DNA from: Thermoactinospora rubra | GTDB lineage: Bacteria; Actinomycetota; Actinomycetes; Streptosporangiales; Streptosporangiaceae | DNA length: 64,000 nucleotides | Assembly: GCF_002093975.1 (NCBI RefSeq) | Contig: NZ_KZ084326.1 | Coordinates: 248,001-312,000 of the forward strand | Reading direction: 5' to 3' | In this document: one piece after another, positions 57,425 through 64,000 of the stretch | How the letters are laid out: every line of letters starts with the position of its first letter | Position numbering within the stretch: the stretch's first letter is position 1 | The notes under the pieces: generated by a model | The model's input: the letters and a program-made list of their open reading frames with translations, nothing else | What the model was told of the DNA's origin: nothing | Databases searched by the model: none | Program-made: the position numbers and the translations under genes

Positions 57425-58968
57425 GCCAGAGGGTTCGCAATCGGGACGTAGCCCGCGGCGCGGTCCGCGTGCCTGGCCCACCGGACGCTCAGGTTGGCCT
57501 TGGCCGGCAGCGGCGCCCCGGCGAGCAGGTCGGACAGGGGCAGGGGACGGCCGATCGAGTCGGCGTAGTCGCCGACGACCTTACCGGCGACGCGCCACAG
57601 CTCGCGGAGCAGGCCGTCGCGCCCGCCGGCCAGCGTGGCGGCGATCTCGGTGAGGTGGTTGACGACCAGGCAGTACACCACCCTGGCCCAGCCGCGCTCG
57701 GCGTCGTAGGTCAGCGCCTCGGCCACCCTCGGCTCCAGGCCCGCGAGGTCGTGGCGGCCCGCGACGAGCTTGGTCCCCTCCAGGTCGCGGAAGATCGCCT
57801 CCCGCGGCAGGCCGTCGATCCCGACCAGGACGTTCTGCAGGTGCGGCTCCAGGACGACGCCGTGCGTGAAGTACGCATCGAGCACCGGCAGCGCCACGGC
57901 CGACACGTAGGCCGACCACCAGGCCACCGGGTCCGCCACCTCCAGCGGCCCGGCGGCCAGGGCCCCGGCCAGCACCGGCGTCGCCTTGGCGACCGTCCAC
58001 GGGCTCTCCCTGACGATCACGCCCAGGCCCTCCAGCAGGCGCGGGCCCAGGGCGGCCGAGCGGTACCCGGGCTCGCGCAGCCACCGCGTGCCGGGGAACC
58101 TGGCGGCGACGCCGGCGAACACGGGCGCCAGCCGCGAGGTCAGCTCCACCGCTCCGGCCAGCTCGTACCAGGCGTTCTTCCGCACGCAGTTCGTGATGCG
58201 CACATCCAGGCTGAACTTCAGGCACACGCCGCTCACCGGGTCGTAGACCGTGCGCACCGACGAGGTCGGCGTCACCGGCCAGGCCGTCTCGCCCAGGTCC
58301 ACCAGCCGGTCGTCGAACGTCACGCCGAGCAGGTCGAGCTGCCAGGGGTGGGCGGGCAGCAGCACGTACCCCGGCGGCGCCTGGCCGAGCCGGTCCAGCG
58401 CGCTCACCTCGCCCTTCTGGGCCGCCACGTCCGCCCGCACGCCCAGCAGCCGCAGCGGGAACTCCGCGTGCGTCTCCGGCGCGTAGCGCAGCCAGCCCTC
58501 GCCGCGCGACTTCGGGCTCGGATGGAAGGGGTGGCCGTAGACGAGCGCCTGCTCGGAGGCCAGCCACGGGTCGGTGGGCGGGGCCGCCTCGCCGCGCGCG
58601 CGCACGATGGCCGCGATCGCCTCCCGGCTGGCCGCCACCTGGGCCGCGAACTCGGGATTGGCCGCACCTGCGCCCACCCCCTCGCCCGCGCCCAGCTCGG
58701 CCTCGGCCAGCCGTACCAGCTCCTCGGAGGTCAGCGGCCGCCACAGCCCGCCCTCCAGCCGCTCGGGCGTCCCCTCGAACCGCAGCGCGGCGCCGCCGTA
58801 CGTGCGGGCCCGCAGCAGCGCCCCGCCGACCCGCAGCAGCAGGTACGGCGGCGCCGGCCACACCAGGCCGCGCACCCCGGCCACCTCGCGCACGCAGCAG
58901 CGCAGCAGCGCGGCCAGCGTCGCGTTCTCCGCAAGAGCCGACGACGCATCAAGCACCAGGCTGTCCAC
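57421..58968 (-). CDS. NIS siderophore synthetase (IucA/IucC; PvsD-like)
   Basis: This 515-residue protein is read from GTG 58968, 9 bp after AAGGAG. IucA/IucC motifs are YGHPFHPSPKSRGEG, PAHPWQLDLL, KFSLDVRITNCVRKN, EPHLQNVLV, RDLEGTKL, and C-terminal KANLSVRW. The enzyme adenylates a carboxylate (usually citrate) and joins it to an amine or alcohol. It is third in the four-gene operon, coupled to the decarboxylase by a 4-bp overlap. Exact substrates are not readable. Confidence 0.9.
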   Translation of the reverse strand: MDSLVLDASSALAENATLAALLRCCVREVAGVRGLVWPAPPYLLLRVGGALLRARTYGGAALRFEGTPERLEGGLWRPLTSEELVRLAEAELGAGEGVGAGAANPEFAAQVAASREAIAAIVRARGEAAPPTDPWLASEQALVYGHPFHPSPKSRGEGWLRYAPETHAEFPLRLLGVRADVAAQKGEVSALDRLGQAPPGYVLLPAHPWQLDLLGVTFDDRLVDLGETAWPVTPTSSVRTVYDPVSGVCLKFSLDVRITNCVRKNAWYELAGAVELTSRLAPVFAGVAARFPGTRWLREPGYRSAALGPRLLEGLGVIVRESPWTVAKATPVLAGALAAGPLEVADPVAWWSAYVSAVALPVLDAYFTHGVVLEPHLQNVLVGIDGLPREAIFRDLEGTKLVAGRHDLAGLEPRVAEALTYDAERGWARVVYCLVVNHLTEIAATLAGGRDGLLRELWRVAGKVVGDYADSIGRPLPLSDLLAGAPLPAKANLSVRWARHADRAAGYVPIANPLA

Positions 58969-58970
58969 GA

Positions 58971-60467
58971 TCAGGCACTCCTTCGCAGGGAGACGGCGCG
59001 CAGGTAGTTGGGCCCGCTGGTGCCGTAGTACTTGTTGACGTCGCGCGCGCCGGTCCGCTCCTTGGCCACGAGCGTCCCGGCGATCACCATCGACTTGCCG
59101 GTCAGCCGGGCGGCCTCCAGCGTGCGGGCGCGCAGGATCCTGGCCATGGGGTCGCGGCCGTGCTCGGCCAGCGCCTCCTCCAGCGTGTCGCGCAGGAGCC
59201 GCGCCGCGCGGTCCTCCGGCAGGGCGCCGAAGACCACCGCGGCGGCGGCCAGGTGGAGCGTGACGGTCACGAACACGTCGGCCAGCGCGTGCGGGTCGTC
59301 GGTCAGCATCCGCTCGTCGGCGAAGCCCGGCGGCTCGACGCCCGCGGCGGCCAGCCGCGCGGGCGAGGCGAGCAGCCCGTCGTTGTCCTTGACCAGGAGC
59401 CTCAGCTCGCCGTCCCGCAGCACGACCGCGAGGTTCTGCTGGTGCGCCTCCAGCGCGACGCCGTAGCGGACGAACAGCCGGACGTTCCACCGCAGCAGCA
59501 CGCGCAGGTAGCGCTCGATCAGCTCGGGCGCGGGGTCCACGCCGGGGGCGTTGAACGCGGCCACCGGGATGATCTCCCCTTCGGGCAGGCGGCGCAGCAT
59601 CCAGCCGAGGTACTCGTGCCCGGCGTGGGCGTAGGTCTGCTCGTCGGCGACCAGCACGTCGGGGTCGGCGAGGCGCTCCAGCAGGCGTTGGGCCCTCGCG
59701 CCGTCCTCGAGCGTCGAGGGCTTGATCGAGCGCCGGTTGCGCCGGCCCAGCGTGCTGGTGGCCAGGGGAAGCTTGAGGTGGACGCGGGGGGTGACCTCGA
59801 CCGTGCGCATGGACAGCGTGGGGCGGACCGTGAGGTACGGCCGGGGCGCGACCGTCACGCCGTCGATCGCCGCGACCTGCGCCAGCGACAGCGGATGCAC
59901 CGGAAAGAGGACATGTCCAGGAATGTCGGGAAGGCCCACGTCCTCATGCTTCGGCCACCACGGCGGGAGGTCCATGCCGCTCGGATGGAGTACGGCCACC
60001 CAGCGCAGCTCGAACGACGGGGCGAACTCGGGCGCGTACGCCAGCAGGTCGGCCGCCGTGAGCCCGGCGCGCGCCCGCGACGTCGGGTAGATCGGGTGGT
60101 CGGCGAACGCCGCCAGCGACTCGTAGTCGATCAGCGTCCGGCCGGTCAGCCGCGCCAGCACGCTCTCGCGGTGCTCCTGGAGCAGGTCCCAGGCCAGCTG
60201 CGCCTCCGCGCACTCCTCGCGGAAGGCGGCCACGCCCGCCGCGTCGGCCGGGTCGGCGACCGACTCCAGCGTCCGCAGGACCTCCTCCAGCTCCAGCTCC
60301 TCGCCGGGGGCGACGACGAAGTCCTGGAAGAGCCGCCCGGGGACGAGGCGGACGCGCCTGCCCGTGGCCAGCTCGATCGCCACGCCGTCCCTGCTCCTGG
60401 TCACCCGCGCGGCCAGGCCGCCGTAGTCCTCGCGGAGCAGGGCGTTCAGCACGCGGGCGGCGATCAC
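58971..60467 (-). CDS. NIS siderophore synthetase (IucA/IucC; PvsB-like)
   Basis: This 498-residue protein is read from GTG 60467, overlapping the ATP-grasp stop (GTGA). Motifs are DHPIYPTSRARAG (variant of HPxHPxxK), FPVHPLSLAQV, KLPLATSTLGRRN, ALEAHQQNLAVVL, KDNDGLL. It is a second, divergent synthetase; PvsB and PvsD each make one of the two condensations in vibrioferrin. It ends 2 bp before the next start. Confidence 0.9.
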   Translation of the reverse strand: MIAARVLNALLREDYGGLAARVTRSRDGVAIELATGRRVRLVPGRLFQDFVVAPGEELELEEVLRTLESVADPADAAGVAAFREECAEAQLAWDLLQEHRESVLARLTGRTLIDYESLAAFADHPIYPTSRARAGLTAADLLAYAPEFAPSFELRWVAVLHPSGMDLPPWWPKHEDVGLPDIPGHVLFPVHPLSLAQVAAIDGVTVAPRPYLTVRPTLSMRTVEVTPRVHLKLPLATSTLGRRNRRSIKPSTLEDGARAQRLLERLADPDVLVADEQTYAHAGHEYLGWMLRRLPEGEIIPVAAFNAPGVDPAPELIERYLRVLLRWNVRLFVRYGVALEAHQQNLAVVLRDGELRLLVKDNDGLLASPARLAAAGVEPPGFADERMLTDDPHALADVFVTVTLHLAAAAVVFGALPEDRAARLLRDTLEEALAEHGRDPMARILRARTLEAARLTGKSMVIAGTLVAKERTGARDVNKYYGTSGPNYLRAVSLRRSA

Positions 60468-61624
60468 GAGATCACCCACGGCTGGGCCGCGCGGAAGGCC
60501 GTCACGGCGCGCTCCACCCGCTCCCGCGAGGGGCCGACGGCGCGGATGACGCCCAGGTAGTCGCGGTTGGTGTGGGTCAGCTCGACCGTCTCGCCCACGC
60601 CCCGCAGGGGCCGGTGCCACAGGCGCACCTCGCCGTCCGCCAGCTCCGCCGGGCCCGGCGCCGCCGTTATCACGCCCGAGCGGTCGGCGACGACGCTGAC
60701 GGCCGTGCCGTACCCGCCGGGCCTGGTCAGCGCGGGCAGCGGCTCGCCGAGGTGGACGCGCAGCACGAGCTCGAACAGCGGCAGGTCCAGCAGGTCGGCC
60801 AGCAGGAAGTCGCAGTGGTCGCCGATGACCCGGTAGTTCACCTCGACCACGCGCGGCCCGGCGGGCGTGTCCACGTACTCGGTGTGGCAGGCGCCGAACC
60901 CCACGCCGAGGGCGCGCAGCGCGGCCGGCAGGTGCGGGTCGGGCGGCGCCGGGTCCCAGTCGAGGCGTTCCTCCACGAAGTGCGGCGGCGGTCCCAGGGT
61001 GGTGCGGAAGCCGCCGAGCACCTCGACCCTCGCGCCGTCCCCCAGCGTCTCCAGCGTCCTGAGCGGCCCCTGGAGGTACTCCTCCACGACGACCGCCTCG
61101 CCGGGACGCCGCTCGCGCACCTGGGCGACGGCCTTGTCCAGGCCGTCCTCGACCAGCAGCACGTCCTCGCTGGCCACGCCCTCCCGGGGCTTGACGACCA
61201 GCGGGTACGGCAGGGGCCGCGGGGCGGGGGGGCCGGGGGGGGGGCCGCGGGGCGGGAGCCGTACCGAACGGACGTGTTCCACCCCCGCCTCGGCGAGCCT
61301 GCGGCGCATGAGGTACTTGTTCTTGGCCGCCAGGCAGGCGCGCCAGTCCTTGCCGGGCAGGCCGAAGTAGGAGGCCGCGAGCGCCGTCTCGGTCTGGAGG
61401 TGGTCGGAGTTGGTGAAGACGGCGTCGGGACGGCCCAGGTGCTCGATGGCGTCGATCAGGGCGCGCGGGTCGCGCACGTCGCAGCGGACGGCGTCCGGGT
61501 GCTGCTCCGGCCGGTCGGTCAGGATCGTGACCTCGCAGCCCAGCGCCCGGGCGGCGGGCAGGAAGCCGTGGGTCACCGAGTCGGTCGGCTTCATGGCGGT
61601 CAGGTAGAGCCGCAACGGTGGCAC
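60464..61624 (-). CDS. ATP-grasp ligase (PvsA-like), first gene of siderophore operon
   Basis: This 386-residue ATP-grasp protein is read from GTG 61624. A pre-ATP-grasp domain (MKPTDSVTHGFLPAARALG) is followed by YPLVVKPREGVASEDVLLVE, VVVEEYLQG, and the metal/ATP signature VVEVNYRVIGDH. In vibrioferrin synthesis PvsA is the ATP-grasp enzyme. A Pro/Gly-rich insert (LPPRGPPPGPPAPRPLP) comes from the poly-G tract at 61226-61244. The iron box lies 9 bp upstream of the start. Confidence 0.88.
   Translation of the reverse strand: MPPLRLYLTAMKPTDSVTHGFLPAARALGCEVTILTDRPEQHPDAVRCDVRDPRALIDAIEHLGRPDAVFTNSDHLQTETALAASYFGLPGKDWRACLAAKNKYLMRRRLAEAGVEHVRSVRLPPRGPPPGPPAPRPLPYPLVVKPREGVASEDVLLVEDGLDKAVAQVRERRPGEAVVVEEYLQGPLRTLETLGDGARVEVLGGFRTTLGPPPHFVEERLDWDPAPPDPHLPAALRALGVGFGACHTEYVDTPAGPRVVEVNYRVIGDHCDFLLADLLDLPLFELVLRVHLGEPLPALTRPGGYGTAVSVVADRSGVITAAPGPAELADGEVRLWHRPLRGVGETVELTHTNRDYLGVIRAVGPSRERVERAVTAFRAAQPWVIS
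61226..61244. repeat. Poly-G tracts inside the ATP-grasp gene
   Basis: Top-strand runs of 7 G (61226-61232) and 10 G (61235-61244) encode proline/glycine on the minus strand. The frame is intact in this sequence. Slippage by one base would truncate the protein and the operon. Confidence 0.85.
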
Positions 61625-61632
61625 CCCCGAGA

Positions 61633-61651
61633 TCAGGTAAGGCTAACCTAA
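61633..61651 (-). promoter_or_regulatory. DtxR/IdeR-type iron box
   Basis: TCAGGTAAGGCTAACCTAA matches 17 of 19 positions of the actinobacterial iron-box consensus TTAGGTTAGGCTAACCTAA. It lies 9 bp before the ATP-grasp start, so an IdeR/DmdR1 repressor bound with Fe2+ should block the siderophore operon when iron is plentiful. Confidence 0.88.
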
Positions 61652-61771
61652 CCCCCGAGATCCTAGCCGTCCGGAGATCATCACGGGCCCCGGTCACGGT
61701 AATTGGAGACTATGAGAGTTTTCTCATCGCCGTCTCACCGAGCCCGGCTCCCCGGCCGCCTAGCGTCATAG

Positions 61772-61804
61772 GACAGTCCCGGCCGTCCTCCGGCCGGGAC
61801 TGTC
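61772..61804. terminator. 14-bp perfect hairpin upstream of nudC
   Basis: GACAGTCCCGGCCG (61772-61785) pairs with 61791-61804, with a 5-nt loop. It stands between the siderophore promoter and nudC, and shares the core AGTCCCGGCCG with the terminator after nudC. No T-run follows, so its role (terminator or RNA structure in the nudC leader) is open. Confidence 0.6.
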
Positions 61805-61845
61805 GCGTGGGCGTAGGATGGCCAGGGCTCCGGGAGGGTGTGCGC

Positions 61846-62820
61846 GTGTCGATGATCGCTGGCGAGCAGTTGCTGGGCCCTTTGTTGCTCGCGAGGGGGA
61901 CGGTTGACCGTTCGGCCGCCATGCGCGCCGACGCCGACGCTTTGGAACGTGCCTGGGCCGACCCCGCCACCAGGGTCCTGCTGGTCAGCGAGGGCCAGAC
62001 CCTGGTCAGCAGGGCGGGCGGGCAGGTGACCGCGGTCCTGTACGGCACGGCGGAGGCGCCACCGGGCGAGCGCTACTTCCTCGGGGTGGAAAGCGGCGTC
62101 AGCTACTTCGCCGTCGCCGCGCCGCTGCCCGTCCCGCCGCGCGGCGACGCCAACGGCCGGGTCACCGTCCCCATGCGGATCGACGAGACGCCCGATGGCC
62201 GGCCGGTGGCCGCGGGCCTGCGCCAGGTCGGCGGCCTGCTCGGCGACCGCGACGCCGGGCTGCTGGTCTACGCGGTGGCGTTGGAGGCCTGGCACGGCAC
62301 CCACCAGCACTGCCCGCGCTGCGGCTCGCCGACCGAGGTCCAGCACGGCGGCCACGTCCGCGTCTGCCCCCGCGACGGCAGCCAGCACTTCCCGCGCGTC
62401 GACCCGGCGGTCATCATGCTCGTCCGCGACGCCGACGACCGCTGCCTGCTGGCGCGCGGCCCCCAGTGGCCCGCCGGGCGCATGTCCGTGCTGGCGGGCT
62501 TCGTCGAGCCGGGGGAGTCGCTGGAGCACGCCGTGGTGCGCGAGGTCGCGGAGGAGGTCGGCATCGCGGTCACCCGCCCGCGCTACCTCGGCAGCCAGCC
62601 CTGGCCCTTCCCGCGCAGCCTCATGCTGGGCTTCTTCGCCGACGCGCTCTCCACGGACGTCACGCTCGACCTGGAGGAGATCGCCGAGGCCCGCTGGTTC
62701 ACGCGGGAGGAGCTGGCCGGCGCGCTGGCCTCCGGCGAGGTACGGCTCCCGCCGCCGGTGTCGATCGCGAGGCGGCTGATCGAGACCTGGTACGGCGGGC
62801 ACCTCGCCGGAGACTGGTGA
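61846..62820 (+). CDS. nudC: NADH pyrophosphatase NudC
   Basis: This 324-residue protein is read from GTG 61846; ATG 61852 or GTG 61840 are possible. It has an N-terminal domain, a zinc site CPRC ... CPRDG where the fourth usual Cys is Asp, the SQHFPRVDPAVIM link, a Nudix box (GFVEPGESLEHAVVREVAEEVG) and the NudC SQPWPFPRSLMLGF signature. It cleaves NADH and may remove NAD caps from RNA. Equivalent to Rv3199c, adjacent to mycoredoxin. Confidence 0.94.
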   Translation: MSMIAGEQLLGPLLLARGTVDRSAAMRADADALERAWADPATRVLLVSEGQTLVSRAGGQVTAVLYGTAEAPPGERYFLGVESGVSYFAVAAPLPVPPRGDANGRVTVPMRIDETPDGRPVAAGLRQVGGLLGDRDAGLLVYAVALEAWHGTHQHCPRCGSPTEVQHGGHVRVCPRDGSQHFPRVDPAVIMLVRDADDRCLLARGPQWPAGRMSVLAGFVEPGESLEHAVVREVAEEVGIAVTRPRYLGSQPWPFPRSLMLGFFADALSTDVTLDLEEIAEARWFTREELAGALASGEVRLPPPVSIARRLIETWYGGHLAGDW

Positions 62821-62848
62821 GCCGCGCGAGTCCACCGAGCTCAAGAAC

Positions 62849-62892
62849 ATGACGAAGTCCCGGCCGGAAACACCCGGCCGGGACTTCGTCAT
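62849..62892. terminator. Bidirectional terminator, 19-bp perfect stem
   Basis: ATGACGAAGTCCCGGCCGG (62849-62867) pairs perfectly with 62874-62892 around the loop AAACAC. It sits between the converging nudC and mycoredoxin genes and should stop transcripts from both sides. Confidence 0.92.
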
Positions 62893-62895
62893 CGC

Positions 62896-63141
62896 TCACA
62901 CCCCCAGCAGGGCCTTGACCTCCAGCACGCTCGGGTTGGTGCGCACGACCTTCCCCTTCGGCGTCTCGATGACCACGGTCGGGACGGTCTGGTTGCCGTT
63001 GTTGACGCTCATCACGAACTCGGCCGCTCCGGGGCTCCGCTCGATGTCGATCTCCCGATACGCGATCCCCTCGCGGGTCAGCTGCGACTTGAGCCGCTTG
63101 CACGGGCCGCACCACGTGGTGCTGTAGACGGTGAGCGCCAT
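62896..63141 (-). CDS. Mycoredoxin/glutaredoxin-like protein
   Basis: This 81-residue thioredoxin-fold protein (ATG 63141, AAAGGA upstream) has the active site WCGPC, the cis-proline in TVPTVVI and the TNPSVLEVKALL end, as in actinobacterial mycoredoxins (Rv3198A type). It reduces mycothiol mixed disulfides in the cytosol. Adjacent to nudC, as in M. tuberculosis. Confidence 0.92.
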   Translation of the reverse strand: MALTVYSTTWCGPCKRLKSQLTREGIAYREIDIERSPGAAEFVMSVNNGNQTVPTVVIETPKGKVVRTNPSVLEVKALLGV

Positions 63142-63208
63142 GGAAGAGGTCCTTTCTGTCATGAGGCGCCTTCGTTAACAACGCGGGCGCTCCGCGTCAT
63201 CCTCATGA

Positions 63209-64000
63209 TCACCCGATGCGCTCGCTGATCCAGGTCTGGATCAGCTCCGCCACGCCCAGCGTCCGGTACAGCGGCGCGCTGTGGGCCACGCCCGGCTCGG
63301 TGACCACCGTCATCGGCACGCCGACCTGGGTGAGCATGTTCTTCACGACCTGGCTGTGCGCGGGCGGCACGAACTCGTCCTGGGAGTGGACGGTCAGCAT
63401 GGGCGCGTCCCTGCGGCTGGCGTGCCAGGCCACCTCCATGCTCGCCCAGATGCGGGCGCACTTGCCCGCCGGCTCGCAGCCCCCGGCCAGCTGGATGGCC
63501 GCCTCGCGGAGCTTGCGCCGGTAGGGGTCGAGGGAGTTCTCGCCGTCCCGGTAGGCGAGCAGGGGCGACAGGACGGGGGAGACGCCGACCACGCCCTTGA
63601 GCCCGGGCAGCCGGCCGTCGCCGTACGTGCCGGCGGAGGCGGCGAGGTGGCCGCCGGCGGAGAACCCGAGGATGACGTAGTTGCTGGAGTCGAAGGACCA
63701 GCGGGCCGCGTGCTTGACGGCGGTCCCGATGGCCGCCAGCACGTCGGTGCGCTGCGCCGGCCAGGGGGCGTCGCCGGACAGGCGGTAGTTGAGGTTGAAG
63801 ACGGTGTAGCCGAGATCGGCGTAGCTGCGGGCGATCTGGGTGGCCTGCCTCTTGTCGCCCGCCGACCACCACCCGCCGTGGATGACGAAGACGCCCGGGC
63901 GGCGGATCCCGTCGGGCGTCCACATGACGTCCATGGACTGCCGCCTGTGCCTGCCGTAGGAGACGGTCTCGACGGACAGGCCGCCGACGCCGGCGCGGTC
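63209..64000 (-). CDS. Carboxylesterase/acetyl-esterase-like alpha/beta-hydrolase, 5'-truncated
   Basis: The frame is open to the right edge; an internal ATG at 63934 is not the start, because the upstream codons (VETVSYGRHRRQS) continue the fold. Motifs are VFVIHGGWWSAGD (oxyanion HGGWW), LGFSAGGHLAAS (Ser elbow, GxSxG) and GVAHSAP (His). It looks like the hormone-sensitive-lipase-like esterases with HGGG-type hole. Asp would be in HSQDEFVPP. Substrate unknown. Confidence 0.88.
   Translation of the reverse strand, partial: DRAGVGGLSVETVSYGRHRRQSMDVMWTPDGIRRPGVFVIHGGWWSAGDKRQATQIARSYADLGYTVFNLNYRLSGDAPWPAQRTDVLAAIGTAVKHAARWSFDSSNYVILGFSAGGHLAASAGTYGDGRLPGLKGVVGVSPVLSPLLAYRDGENSLDPYRRKLREAAIQLAGGCEPAGKCARIWASMEVAWHASRRDAPMLTVHSQDEFVPPAHSQVVKNMLTQVGVPMTVVTEPGVAHSAPLYRTLGVAELIQTWISERIG

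Noticed and set aside
1..64000. tRNA, rRNA, insertion sequences, prophage genes
   Set aside because: No T-loop GGTTCGA-type segments with matching arms, no transposase, integrase or phage structural gene was seen.

Overview
The window is about 72% G+C, with very GC-rich third codon positions, many GTG starts and start/stop overlaps. It comes from a filamentous high-G+C actinomycete. Gene content (separate Ku, LigD-type ligase and polymerase genes, AdnAB, MoeZ, Mrp, mycoredoxin, a TagF-like glycerophosphotransferase, DUF3107/DUF3117/DUF6758 proteins) and a largely chromosomal core gene order suggest the Streptosporangiaceae (Nonomuraea/Streptosporangium-like). That assignment is inference. No rRNA, tRNA, CRISPR array, insertion sequence or prophage is visible.

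Two stretches follow gene orders known from Mycobacterium tuberculosis. Positions 1-9.4 kb plus 16-17.2 kb match the order around Rv1205-Rv1229c: LOG protein, DHPS-like fragment, DivIVA-like protein, tag, DUF3117, O-methyltransferase, sigE, anti-sigma factor, htrA, tatB, then mrp. Positions 32-63 kb match the Rv3198A-Rv3211 set, with insertions: DEAD-box helicase, ferritin-like protein, DUF3107, TetR, moeZ, ATL protein, adnA, adnB, nudC, mycoredoxin. Between the conserved blocks sit accessory genes.

Region by region. 0-2 kb: LOG/DivIVA/tag. 2-3.6 kb: PaaX regulator with an enoyl-CoA hydratase. 3.7-6 kb: DUF3117, leucyl aminopeptidase, O-methyltransferase. 6-9.5 kb: sigE - anti-sigma - HtrA protease - TatB envelope-stress cluster with an ECF-type promoter. 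9.5-16 kb: accessory block (FBP/EF-G-binding zinc-finger protein, ABC exporter, HEPN-motif protein, secreted lipase, methyltransferase). 16-29.5 kb: Mrp, MarR/EamA pair, CoA-ester lyase, membrane/secreted pair, CPBP protease, membrane-anchored BNR propeller, Nudix, MarC, a metallo-beta-lactamase-fold protein lacking metal ligands, RecB-type nuclease. 29.5-36 kb: MpaB-type oxygenase, hydrolase, GNAT, RNA helicase, ferritin-like protein, TetR. 36-38.7 kb: NHEJ genes. 39-42.4 kb: orphan secreted protein, a broken locus, hydrolase and MoeZ. 42.4-46.5 kb: a tandemly duplicated two-gene module (membrane-anchored cysteine-containing protein plus mycosin-like subtilase). 46.5-56.4 kb: ATL protein, TagF-like transferase, AdnAB. 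56.4-61.6 kb: an iron-box-preceded, NRPS-independent siderophore operon whose four enzyme types and order match vibrioferrin pvsA-B-D-E. 61.8-64 kb: NudC and mycoredoxin around a 19-bp perfect-stem terminator, and a truncated carboxylesterase.

The strongest leads are the vibrioferrin-like siderophore operon, the 536-residue protein with a C-terminal RNxxxH (HEPN) motif, the duplicated subtilase/partner module, and the metal-ligand-less beta-lactamase-fold protein coupled to a RecB-like nuclease. All functional statements come from reading the sequence and family knowledge; no database search was run.
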